Assembly: GCF_039542055.1 (NCBI RefSeq)
Contig: NZ_BAABHK010000005.1
Location: 186,001-250,000 of the forward strand
Direction: 5' to 3'
DNA: 64,000 nucleotides
From: Actinoallomurus vinaceus
Lineage (GTDB): Bacteria > Actinomycetota > Actinomycetes > Streptosporangiales > Streptosporangiaceae
The translations under genes and the position numbers were made by a program. Under the pieces are notes generated by a model that did no database searches, was not told the origin of the DNA, and saw only the letters and a program-made list of their open reading frames with translations. Shown here in pieces: positions 43,513-51,415 of the stretch. Position 1 is the first letter of the stretch. Each line of letters opens with the position of its first letter.

Positions 43513-44466
43513 TCAGTCGCGCCAGACGCGGCGGCGACGGCCGGTGAGGGGCTCGGTCGAGGCCCAGACCCGGCGCCAGTCGGCGGTCTGCTCGGTCTTG
43601 GCGTTCTCGTCGCGTACCGCTCCGGGGCGGGTCGGCTGGGAGCCGCCCGGGATCTCGAGGCGGTCGTCGGCCGCGGCGCGCAGCGCGTCGTACCAGCCCA
43701 GGTCCTCCTCGGCCGCCAGCATGTTGACGGCCTTGGCCATCCGCGTCCGGAACGCCCGGACGTCCTCGCCCTCCTCGGGCACGAGCGGACGGCCGTACCG
43801 GACGGTGACGCGCGGCTTGCCCGGCTGCGGCCAGTTGCGCCCGCGGGGCATCGCGGCGTACGAGCCCCGGATCGCGATCGGGACGCACGGGATGCCCTTC
43901 GTGACGCACAGCACCGCGGCGCCGAGCTTGAAGGGGTTCATCCAGCCGTCCTCCGACCGGGTGCCCTCCGGGTAGAGCAGCAGGCTCCATCCGTCATCGA
44001 CGAGGTCGACGGCCAGGCTCCGCAGCCGCTTCGAACCGTAGCGCTCGACGGGGAAGGCGTTGAAGAACACCGCCGTCAGCGTCGCGCGCCAGCGTACGTC
44101 GAAGAAGTAGTCCGAGGCGGCGCCGACGGCGACGCGGTTGGCGAACCGCTCCGGCAGCGAGCCGAGGATCAGCGGGGTGTCCAGGTGGCTGGAGTGGTTC
44201 GCCACGAACACCACCGGCCCGCGCACCCCGTCGAGGTACTCCGCGCCCTCGATGACCGGGGTGATCTGCCGCCAGGCGACCGGCTTGAGCAGCCCCTTGC
44301 GCAGCACGGACCGGGCCGCGACCGCGGCGGGCGTACGCGCCCACGCGGTCGGGAAGACCTTCTCCTCGGGCTCGACGACGTGCGGCTCGGCCGAGCGGGG
44401 CACGGTCGAGCGCCCGCGCCAGTCCCGCCCGTGCCGCAGCAGCCGGAACTCCCGGCGGATGCTCAT
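43513..44466 (-). CDS. PlsC-type lysophospholipid/1-acylglycerol-3-phosphate acyltransferase
   Basis: 317 residues. The two acyltransferase blocks are NHSSHLD (H91-x4-D96) and YPEGTRS (E167-G-T-R170), with VPIAIRGSY as block IV. There is an ~40-residue polar N-terminal extension, and the C-terminal ~70 residues are polar. It would transfer an acyl chain from acyl-CoA or acyl-ACP to a hydroxyl on a phosphorylated or lipid alcohol at the membrane. Its ATG overlaps the stop of the LarA-like gene (ATGA), making it the last member of the larE-reductase-ADH-LarA-PlsC run. The acceptor may be the product of that pathway. Confidence 0.92.
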   Translation of the reverse strand: MSIRREFRLLRHGRDWRGRSTVPRSAEPHVVEPEEKVFPTAWARTPAAVAARSVLRKGLLKPVAWRQITPVIEGAEYLDGVRGPVVFVANHSSHLDTPLILGSLPERFANRVAVGAASDYFFDVRWRATLTAVFFNAFPVERYGSKRLRSLAVDLVDDGWSLLLYPEGTRSEDGWMNPFKLGAAVLCVTKGIPCVPIAIRGSYAAMPRGRNWPQPGKPRVTVRYGRPLVPEEGEDVRAFRTRMAKAVNMLAAEEDLGWYDALRAAADDRLEIPGGSQPTRPGAVRDENAKTEQTADWRRVWASTEPLTGRRRRVWRD

Positions 44467-46040
44467 CGCACGTCCGCCAATGCCAGCGGCGGGGCGTGGT
44501 GGTAGGCGATCGACGGGCTGGACCCGACGGTGTCCTTGGCCATCTCCAGCGCGTCGCCGAGGGTGGAGGCCGCCCGGAAGCCCATCCGCTGAGTGGTCTT
44601 GCGGTTGCCGCCGACGAAGATGACGTCGCCGAGGTGCTGCATCGCGTGCGCGCCCCAGTACCACATGTAGAAGGGGTGGACGCCGTGGTAGGCGTAGCTG
44701 TTGCGGTACAGCTGGATGTACCACGGGTCGGTGGCGAACTGCTCCTCGTACTTCGTCTCGAGCAGCACCGGGTCGGTGCTCTCGGTGAGGATCTCCTCGA
44801 AGAAGTCGATGTAGCTCGGGTGGTGCACCGGGTGGAACTCGTTCGGCACCGGGTGGTAGAAGATCGCCACGCCGCCCTGCCGGACGATCGGCTTGTTCTT
44901 GTACAGGTTGAAGAAGTAGCCGAGCCCGAGCGACATCACCAGGATCGGGTTCATCACCGAGTTGACGTTGTAGGGGCAGATGTACGGCAGGCCCCAGATC
45001 GCGATGTCGGACTGGCCGTTCACCTCGGTGAGCTGCTGACGGTGGACGTTGTTCAACGTCAGCGGGTGCACCTCGGACTGCAGGCCGGCGTGCACGCCCG
45101 TGACGCCGTACGGCGCGGCCGTCGACTGCCAGATCCGGCGCCGCGTCTTCTTCGGCATCAGCTCGTTGGCCCGCTTGACCGCGAGGTAGGACGCCTGGTC
45201 GCGGACGTTCCACTCCCACTCGCGCTTGTTCAGGAAGCCCATCGAGGAGGGGAAGGTGTCGTTGTTGAGCGTCGTCTCGATCGTGAAGACCTTGACGTGC
45301 TCGTCGATCAGGCCCTTCATCCGCTCGTACGAGTGGTGCATCGCGGAGTTGGGCGGGTCGTTGAAGGAGTTGGAGTGCCGCAGCGTGTGCACGTTGTGGT
45401 GGTGCTTCAGGCTGCGGTAACTCGCCAGGCCGACCGACACCGACTTCGCGCCGCCGCTCATCGCGGTCAGCGTGATGTTGACGTAGACGATGAGGTCGCT
45501 CTCGGCGGCCCGCCGGTTGATCTCGACGTCCTCGCCATGGCGGGTCTTGCCCATGTGGAGGAGGTTGTCGCGGTCCTCGGCGTCGTGGTTCTTCAGGTGC
45601 TCGGGGAAGAACGCGTGGAACACCCGGTCGCCGACGGTGCGCCGCAGCTCCGCCGGGGTCATCCGGCGGTGCAGGGCGTTGGCCGCGATCAGCTCGACGT
45701 CGTCGACGCCCTTGGCCGCCGCCATCTCGAGGACCTGCTCGATGATGCGCTGGCGCACGTCGGGCGTCTGCATGGGCGGCAGCGGCAGCGACAGGTCGTC
45801 GAAGACGATCGTCAGCCGCATGCCGGGCGTCAGCAGCTCCGGGAGCGGCTCGGTGCCGTGCGGGTGCAACAGCGCGTGGCGGATCGCGGCGTCGACGTCG
45901 CGGATGCCCGGCAGGGAGTCCGGCGGGTAGATGACCTTGGACCCGAGCGGCAGCCGCTCCAGCCGGAAGCCCTCGCCCTGGTGCATGATGAGCGGCGGAG
46001 TCCGCTCATCCACATCGAGTACGAAGCCTGGTCTGCTCAC
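44463..46040 (-). CDS. Divergent LarA (DUF2088) homologue, putative nickel-pincer enzyme
   Basis: 525 residues from GTG 46040 (AAAGGAAA upstream). The N-terminal half is LarA-like: VDDVELIAANALHRRMTPAEL, then SGGAKSV. Compared from memory with lactate racemase, K199 in SGGAK corresponds to the NPN-bound Lys184, H215 to the Ni ligand His200, and H124 to catalytic His108. The position of catalytic His174 is Ile189, and the DxTR loop with Arg75 reads FDDLSLPLPP, without Arg. The C-terminal half is Tyr/His/Trp-rich (YAYHGVHPFYMWYWGAHAM) and longer than in LarA (about 425 residues). Cofactor binding therefore looks kept and chemistry changed. It sits 32 bases after the ADH gene and overlaps plsC. 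Exact substrate unknown. Confidence 0.85.
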   Translation of the reverse strand: MSRPGFVLDVDERTPPLIMHQGEGFRLERLPLGSKVIYPPDSLPGIRDVDAAIRHALLHPHGTEPLPELLTPGMRLTIVFDDLSLPLPPMQTPDVRQRIIEQVLEMAAAKGVDDVELIAANALHRRMTPAELRRTVGDRVFHAFFPEHLKNHDAEDRDNLLHMGKTRHGEDVEINRRAAESDLIVYVNITLTAMSGGAKSVSVGLASYRSLKHHHNVHTLRHSNSFNDPPNSAMHHSYERMKGLIDEHVKVFTIETTLNNDTFPSSMGFLNKREWEWNVRDQASYLAVKRANELMPKKTRRRIWQSTAAPYGVTGVHAGLQSEVHPLTLNNVHRQQLTEVNGQSDIAIWGLPYICPYNVNSVMNPILVMSLGLGYFFNLYKNKPIVRQGGVAIFYHPVPNEFHPVHHPSYIDFFEEILTESTDPVLLETKYEEQFATDPWYIQLYRNSYAYHGVHPFYMWYWGAHAMQHLGDVIFVGGNRKTTQRMGFRAASTLGDALEMAKDTVGSSPSIAYHHAPPLALADVR

Positions 46041-46072
46041 TCGTTGATTTTCCTTTCCCAACCGACCTGCAT

Positions 46073-47269
46073 CTAGCGGGCGAGGTCGAACGCGACTTTC
46101 ACGGTTCCCAGCCGCCCGGAGTCGGCCGCGTGGTTCAGCGCCTCCCGCCAGCGGGCGAGAGGGTATGTCGTGCCGACGTAGCCGTCCAGCGGGGCCGAGC
46201 CGGCGAGCCGCAGCGCGTCGGCGAAGTCGGCCCCGTCGGAACCGGAGCAGTACGCCCCGACCAGCTCCAGCTCGCGGAACCACAGCGGCGTCAGGTCGAC
46301 GCCGCCGGACGGCATGCCCGACATCACGACGGTACCCCCGGCGCGGGCCAGCCGCAGCGAGGTGTCGAGGCCGCTGGCGCCGCCGGTGCACTCGAAGACG
46401 GTGTCGACGCCGCCGAGCAGGAAGTCCGCGCCCATCTCCGGCGTGTGCATCCGCGCGGTGGTGACGCGCCGCAGCGCGCGTACGGCCTTGCGGGGCTCGA
46501 TGACGGCGGTCGCGCCGAGTGCCTTGGCCTTGTCCTTCTGGTGCCCGTGCTTGGCGATGACGTAGATCGCGCCGACCTGGGTCAGCTCGCGCAGCGCCAG
46601 CAGCGTGAGCAGCCCGACCGTGCCGGCGCCGACGACCACGGCCGTGGAGTTCGGCCCGATCGGCACGCGGCGCACCGAGTGGATCGCGCAGGCGAGGGGC
46701 TCGGCGAGCACCGCCCGCTCGTCGGGCAGGTCCTCGGGGACCACGTGCAGCTGACTGGCGTGTGCGACGAGCTGGCGGCTCCAGCCGCCGCCGGTGTCGC
46801 CGCACGTGCCGGTCTGGATCCCGGCGGAGATGCGGCCGGCGGTGATGTGGTCGCAGCGGCTCTGCTGCCCGGAGGCGCACCAGCGGCAGGGCTCCATGCC
46901 GCGAACGGCGCACGACAGGACCGGGTCGATGACGACGCGGCTGCCCTTCGGGATGCCGGGCAGCTCGTCCATGGTCCGGCCGACGATCTCGTGGCCGGGC
47001 ACGAACGGCATCGACGTCATCGGCGACAGGTACGGCGAGGAGTGGCCGGTCAGCAGACTCAGGTCGGAGCCGCAGATCCCGGTCAGGATCGGCGTCACGC
47101 GGGTCCAGCCCTCGCCGGGCAGCTCCGGCGCCTGGCGGTTGACCAGGCGCAGCGGCGCGACGTTCCCGGCGACCATGCCGCTCAGCCGACTCCCCACGCG
47201 GGTGGAGGTCAGCCCCCGGGCGGCCACGAACCGGCCCGGCGAGCGGTGGTACTCGAGCGCGAGGATCAT
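46073..47269 (-). CDS. Zinc-dependent medium-chain alcohol dehydrogenase
   Basis: 398 residues from ATG 47269, overlapping the stop of the reductase-HAD gene (ATGA). MDR signatures: catalytic zinc site GICGSDL...PGHEIVG, structural-zinc cysteines in CAVRGMEPCRWCASGQQSRC, and the Rossmann motif AVVVGAGTVGLL. An insertion before it (TCGDTGGGWSRQLVAHASQLHVV) is typical of threonine- or sorbitol-dehydrogenase-like members. It interconverts an alcohol and a ketone or aldehyde with NAD(P). In this operon it probably acts on an aldehyde or hydroxy intermediate shared with the reductase and the LarA-like protein. Confidence 0.92.
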   Translation of the reverse strand: MILALEYHRSPGRFVAARGLTSTRVGSRLSGMVAGNVAPLRLVNRQAPELPGEGWTRVTPILTGICGSDLSLLTGHSSPYLSPMTSMPFVPGHEIVGRTMDELPGIPKGSRVVIDPVLSCAVRGMEPCRWCASGQQSRCDHITAGRISAGIQTGTCGDTGGGWSRQLVAHASQLHVVPEDLPDERAVLAEPLACAIHSVRRVPIGPNSTAVVVGAGTVGLLTLLALRELTQVGAIYVIAKHGHQKDKAKALGATAVIEPRKAVRALRRVTTARMHTPEMGADFLLGGVDTVFECTGGASGLDTSLRLARAGGTVVMSGMPSGGVDLTPLWFRELELVGAYCSGSDGADFADALRLAGSAPLDGYVGTTYPLARWREALNHAADSGRLGTVKVAFDLAR

Positions 47270-49551
47270 CGGGCGGACCTCGCTCCCACGGTGTCGATCA
47301 GCACGTCGCCCCGTCCACGGGTATGGGCGCCCCACTCATGGATGCGCCAGTGCTTGCGCTTGGCATGGCGGTACAGCGAGGGGTCCGGGTTGACCGCCGC
47401 CGGGTTGCCCACGGCCTCCAGCAGCGGCCGGTCGGAGTAGCTGTCCGCGTAGGCGTACGACTGCGACAGGTCCAGGCCGGTCTCCTCGGCGTGCCGGAGC
47501 AGCCAGGCGGCACGGGCCTCGTCGACCAGCGGCGGCGCGTCGAGGTAGCCCGTCAGCACGCCGTCGCGCTCGTGCATGCGGCTGGCGACGACCTCGTCGA
47601 ACAGCGAGGCAAGGGGCTCGACGAACACGTCGATCGTGCCGGTGATGAGGATCGTCTTGTGGCCGGCCGCACGGTGCGCCCGGATCTTACGGACCGCCTC
47701 CGGCATGACCCGCTGCAGCACCGCCTCGCCGAGGACGTCGTTCACCAGCGCGCGCAGCTCGGCGACGTCGGCGCCCTGGTAGCGGCGCAGGAAGGCCCGG
47801 ACGAAGTCGCCCCGGTCGCGCCGCTCGGCCCGCAGGTACTTGGGGAGCGAGCGGGCCAGGTCGGCGAGCTCGCCGCTCCACTTCGAGCGCGGCAGCGACG
47901 ACAGCCGAGCCCACAGGTACGACTCGATGAGGTTCGAGGCGATGATCGTGCCCTCGAGGTCGAAGACCGCCGCGACGTCGGTGCGCTCGGGCAGCACCGG
48001 GTCGGCGCTCTTGCGGCCGCCGCCGCGGCCCTTGGAGAAGCCGCGCATCAGCTCGGTGACGCTGGGGGAGTGCACCTCCTGGAGGTAGTACTCCCAGTCG
48101 ATGATCGACGGGTCGAACCCGTGCTCCTCGACGCGCTCCGGCGGCACGGTCCGGTGCAGCGCGTGCGTGCGGCTGTCGTCATAGATGACCTCGGCCTTGG
48201 TGTAGGCCTGGTACAGGTCGGAGTAGCGGCGCAGGAAGTCGAGGTTGGTCTGCTGCCGGTGCACCGCCGTCATCCAGTCGCGCGTCTTGGCGGACGCGGG
48301 CAGCCGCAGCAGCGCCCGCTCGGCCGCCGAGGTGGCGCGCTCGCTGCTGCTCAGCATCATCTCGACCTGCCGACTGCCCGGGAAGCGCCACTGCGGCACC
48401 CGGATGTGGCCGCGCTCGCCGGCCGGCATCGGGTGCCGCCGGAAGTAGTCGCGGACGTTCTCGTACAGGCCGCGGAAGGACAGCGGGTTGCGCGAGCCGG
48501 AGCCGACGTGGAAGTAGCCGGTCTGGCCGCGCTCGGGCGGCGTGGCCGCGACGGCGATGGTGGCGTTGACGACGAGGTCGACCGGGATGATGTCGACGAC
48601 GCTGTCGGGCAGGCCGGGGAACTCCGGCAGGACGCCGCGCCCGTACGCGATGATCAGCGGGTCGGCCATCTTGTAGCCGTCGATCCAGCCCGGGTACGGG
48701 TGGCGCAGTGAGCTCTCCACGATCGCCGGGCGTACGATCGACAGCCGCCGGTCGCCCCACAGCTCCTCGGCGGCGCGCTCGCCCTGGGCCTTGGTGAAGG
48801 TGTAGACGTCGGGCCAGCCGAGGCTCTGCGCCCGCGACCGGCCGTAGTCGACGAGCCGGTCGGTCACCCACTCCTGGCGGGCCTCCTCGGCGGCCGCGAC
48901 CACCGACTGCGGGCCGGCCTTGCGGTGCTCGCTCTGCGCCCGCGCCACCGACTTGCGCAGCACCTCGGGCCGCCGCGAGTCGCGCTCGACGTCGGCGCGG
49001 GAGGCCAGGGCCTCGGCCATCTCGGTGCGCCAGTCGACGGTGTGGTCCAGCCGGGCCTCCGGCACGACGCCCTTGCGGACGCCGGCGACGTAGGCGGTGG
49101 AGACGTGGACGACGTGCGGGTCGGCGCCCGCCTTGTGCAGCGCCTCGTACAGGGTGACGACGCCGGCGACGTTCGTGCGGAACGCCTCGTCGATCGGCGG
49201 GTCGAAGGACACCGTGGACGCGCCGTGGATGACCACGTCGATGTCCGCGGGCAGGGTCACCTCGCCGAGATCGCCCTCGATCACGTTGACCCGCTCCGCG
49301 GCGATGCGGCGCAGCTCCTCCTCGCCGATCCGCTCGCGCAGCGTCCGGAAGACCGGCTTGCGCAGCAGGCCGTCGAAGCGGCGCTGGGCGGACGTGCCGC
49401 CGCGCGGCCGGATCAGCACCGACACGCGCACGCCCGGGTGGGCCGACAGCAGCTTCTCCAGGGTCGCCTGCCCGAGGAAACCGGTGGCGCCGGTCAGCAG
49501 GACGTGAGAGTCACCGAGGGACGGGAACTCGTGAGGTCGGTCTGGCGCCAT
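47266..49551 (-). CDS. Fusion of a fatty-acyl-CoA-reductase-like SDR with a HAD-IB phosphatase
   Basis: 761 residues from ATG 49551 (GGAGAAG ten bases upstream; ATG 49578 possible). Residues ~10-370 are an NAD_binding_4/male-sterility-type extended SDR: VLLTGATGFLGQATL, VIHGASTVSFDPPI, and the Y-x3-K motif in YTFTKAQGE. Residues ~525-740 are a HAD-IB domain: FDLEGTI (D531, E533), ILITGT, then YADSYSDRPLL. The second acid of motif I is Glu where HAD phosphatases usually have Asp. The SDR half resembles enzymes that reduce acyl-CoA or acyl-ACP to aldehyde/alcohol; the HAD half would remove a phosphate. The downstream ADH and acyltransferase support a lipid-alcohol pathway. The substrate is inferred only. 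Confidence 0.88.
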   Translation of the reverse strand: MAPDRPHEFPSLGDSHVLLTGATGFLGQATLEKLLSAHPGVRVSVLIRPRGGTSAQRRFDGLLRKPVFRTLRERIGEEELRRIAAERVNVIEGDLGEVTLPADIDVVIHGASTVSFDPPIDEAFRTNVAGVVTLYEALHKAGADPHVVHVSTAYVAGVRKGVVPEARLDHTVDWRTEMAEALASRADVERDSRRPEVLRKSVARAQSEHRKAGPQSVVAAAEEARQEWVTDRLVDYGRSRAQSLGWPDVYTFTKAQGERAAEELWGDRRLSIVRPAIVESSLRHPYPGWIDGYKMADPLIIAYGRGVLPEFPGLPDSVVDIIPVDLVVNATIAVAATPPERGQTGYFHVGSGSRNPLSFRGLYENVRDYFRRHPMPAGERGHIRVPQWRFPGSRQVEMMLSSSERATSAAERALLRLPASAKTRDWMTAVHRQQTNLDFLRRYSDLYQAYTKAEVIYDDSRTHALHRTVPPERVEEHGFDPSIIDWEYYLQEVHSPSVTELMRGFSKGRGGGRKSADPVLPERTDVAAVFDLEGTIIASNLIESYLWARLSSLPRSKWSGELADLARSLPKYLRAERRDRGDFVRAFLRRYQGADVAELRALVNDVLGEAVLQRVMPEAVRKIRAHRAAGHKTILITGTIDVFVEPLASLFDEVVASRMHERDGVLTGYLDAPPLVDEARAAWLLRHAEETGLDLSQSYAYADSYSDRPLLEAVGNPAAVNPDPSLYRHAKRKHWRIHEWGAHTRGRGDVLIDTVGARSAR

Positions 49552-49609
49552 CCGCTGTTCTTCTCCGATCCTGGGCATGAGCCGTCCCGGCCGCAAACTG
49601 ACAGGGGAA

Positions 49610-49637
49610 ACCCTAACGGTTCACCGGCACCGCACAA
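49610..49637 (-). promoter_or_regulatory. Candidate promoter between larE and the reductase-HAD gene
   Basis: On the minus strand TTGTGC (complement of 49632-49637), 16 bases, TAGGGT (complement of 49610-49615). It could give an internal transcript for the four-gene lipid part starting about 50 bases before ATG 49551, in addition to read-through from larE. Confidence 0.4.
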
Positions 49638-49707
49638 ACGGCCGGGCGCGTCACCCGTCGTTCATGTCGTGCACATCTCACTACCGGTCCGTCACTGTCG
49701 GTCCGCC

Positions 49708-50535
49708 TCAGCGGTCGGAGGCGGCGAGCACGTCGTTCATCGAACCGGACCGGAACACCTCGACGCGGATCGGCGTGGCGGCGAACCCGGCCTCGCGGAT
49801 CGCCGCGCTCACCGCCTGGTCGCCCCGGGCCCGCTCGACGAGGTTTGGGTCGACCTCCAGGCGCACGGCGTCACCGAGGTCGCGGACGCGCAGGTCGCGC
49901 ACCGTGCCGCCGAACAGCTCGCGGACGGCCGTCTCGGCCCGCTCGATCCGCGCCAGCCGGGCGGAGGTCACCTCGATGCCGTACGCGACGCGGCTCGCCA
50001 TGCAGGCCGCGGCCGGCTTGTCCCACACCGGCAGGTCCCAGTGGCGGGCGATGGCCCGCACCGCCGCCTTGTCCAGGCCCAGGTCGGCCAGTGGCGTACG
50101 GGCCCCGCGCTCGGCGGCGGCACGGATGCCGGGCCGGAACCCGGCGACCACGTCCGAGGCGTTCGTGCCGGTCGTGATCGTGGAGTAGCCCAGGTGGTCG
50201 GCGAGGGCGTTCGCGGTGTCGAGCAGGACGCTCTTGCAGAAGTAGCAGCGCTGCGGGCCGTTCTCCCGGTATCCGGGCACCTCCAGCTCGGAGGTGGCCG
50301 GCGTGTGATGGGCCACGCCCAGCTCCGCGCAGAACTCCCGCGCCGCGTCCAGTTCGGCGGACGGCAGGGAGGCCGACACCGCGGTGACGGCCGCCACCTT
50401 GTGGGGGCCGAGCGCGCGGGCCGCCGCCGCGAGTACGACACTGGAGTCCACGCCGCCGGAGAACGCCACCAGCGTTCTGCCGTAGCCTGCCATCTCGGTC
50501 AGCAGTTCGTCGGAGAGGACCACCACGTCCACCAT
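49708..50535 (-). CDS. larE: ATP-dependent sulfur transferase for nickel-pincer nucleotide synthesis, LarE
   Basis: 275 residues. PP-loop FSGGVDSS (residues 25-32) adenylates the pyridinium carboxylate. C178 in AACMASR matches the sacrificial Cys176 region of Lactobacillus LarE. C97 and C100 in RCYFCK add two further cysteines, the arrangement reported for LarE proteins that hold a [4Fe-4S] cluster and recycle sulfur. It converts the LarB product to the dithiolated pincer precursor. The gene lies 30 bases from divergent larB and 156 bases upstream of the reductase-HAD gene on the same strand, making it the probable first gene of that operon. Confidence 0.94.
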   Translation of the reverse strand: MVDVVVLSDELLTEMAGYGRTLVAFSGGVDSSVVLAAAARALGPHKVAAVTAVSASLPSAELDAAREFCAELGVAHHTPATSELEVPGYRENGPQRCYFCKSVLLDTANALADHLGYSTITTGTNASDVVAGFRPGIRAAAERGARTPLADLGLDKAAVRAIARHWDLPVWDKPAAACMASRVAYGIEVTSARLARIERAETAVRELFGGTVRDLRVRDLGDAVRLEVDPNLVERARGDQAVSAAIREAGFAATPIRVEVFRSGSMNDVLAASDR

Positions 50536-50565
50536 GCAACCCCGATCCGTTGAGGAACGACTCTC

Positions 50566-51258
50566 ATGACGGTATCCCAGCCGAACGGCGTAACCGATCT
50601 CGGCTTCGCGCGGCTCGACGTCGACCGCGCCGCCCGGACCGGCGACCCGGAGGTGGTGTTCGGCCAGGGCAAGACGCCGGAGCAGATCGTCGCCGCGCTG
50701 CGTGCGCTGCACGAGGCGCACCCCGACCGCGCCGTCCTCGCAACCCGGCTGTCGGACGAGGCGATCGCCGTGTGCCGGGAGCGGCTGCCGGCGGCCGAGA
50801 TCGACCCCGTCGGCCGCACGGCGGTCCTGGGGACGACCGAGACCCGGGGCACCGTCGCGGTGGTCGCCGCGGGCACCTCCGACCTGCCCGTCGTCCGCGA
50901 GTGCACGGCGACCGTACGCGTCTTCGGGGCCGAGCCCGACGAGATCGTCGACGTCGGCGTGGCGGGCATCCACCGGCTCCTGGCCCAGCGCGACCGGATC
51001 GCCGAGGCCGACGTCGTCGTCGCGGTCGCCGGCATGGAGGCGGCCCTGCCCTCGGTTCTCGGCGGCCTCGTCGGCGCGCCCCTGATCGCCGTGCCGACCA
51101 GCGTCGGCTACGGCTGGAACCTCGACGGCGTCACCGCCTGGCTCGCCACGGTGAACAGCTGCGCCCCCGGTGTCGTCTCGGTCAACGTCGACAACGGCTT
51201 CGGCGCCGGCGTGGCCGCCGCCCGCATCGCCCGCCGCACCGCGAAGGCGGACGGATGA
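50566..51258 (+). CDS. larB: Nicotinic acid adenine dinucleotide carboxylase/hydrolase, LarB
   Basis: 230 residues. The C-terminal half is PurE-like (GTVAVVAAGTSDLPVV, VGVAGIHRLL, VAGMEAALPSVLGGL). NSCAPGV contains C199, equivalent to the Cys that binds NaAD covalently in characterised LarB, followed by NVDNGFGAG. LarB carboxylates C5 of NaAD and releases AMP, the first step to the nickel-pincer nucleotide. GAGG lies ten bases before ATG 50566. The 30-base gap to larE means the two promoters must overlap, giving joint control of cofactor synthesis. Confidence 0.95.
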   Translation: MTVSQPNGVTDLGFARLDVDRAARTGDPEVVFGQGKTPEQIVAALRALHEAHPDRAVLATRLSDEAIAVCRERLPAAEIDPVGRTAVLGTTETRGTVAVVAAGTSDLPVVRECTATVRVFGAEPDEIVDVGVAGIHRLLAQRDRIAEADVVVAVAGMEAALPSVLGGLVGAPLIAVPTSVGYGWNLDGVTAWLATVNSCAPGVVSVNVDNGFGAGVAAARIARRTAKADG

Positions 51259-51410
51259 GGCCCGGTCGGCCCCCGTCGCACGCCACGCGCGAAGGGGGCG
51301 GCCGCCCAATGCGGGCCGTTCGGCCGGTGTCGTGCGCCACGCGCGAAGGGGCAGGCTGTTCGGCGCTGGCCGGTCGGTCGTGGTCGTGCGCCACGCGCGA
51401 AGGGAAGGCC
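51258..51410 (+). repeat. 54-bp tandem array separating larB from larC
   Basis: The core GTCG(C/T)(A/G)CGCCACGCGCGAAGGG occurs at 51275, 51329 and 51383, exactly 54 bases apart, each with GAAGGG resembling a ribosome site; only the third lies next to larC. The sequence at the larB stop (GATGAGG) resembles the larC start (GATGAGG), suggesting the two genes once overlapped as ATGA before the array grew. Confidence 0.9.
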
Positions 51411-51415
51411 GTCCG

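Noticed and set aside
44496..46076. Plus-strand frame opposite the LarA homologue
   Set aside because: Val/Asp/His/Gln-rich antisense pattern typical of shadows; the minus-strand gene has clear motifs and operon overlaps.
51258..51410. Tandem array considered as a CRISPR
   Set aside because: Units are contiguous 54-bp repeats with similar spacers and no cas genes; it is a tandem duplication.
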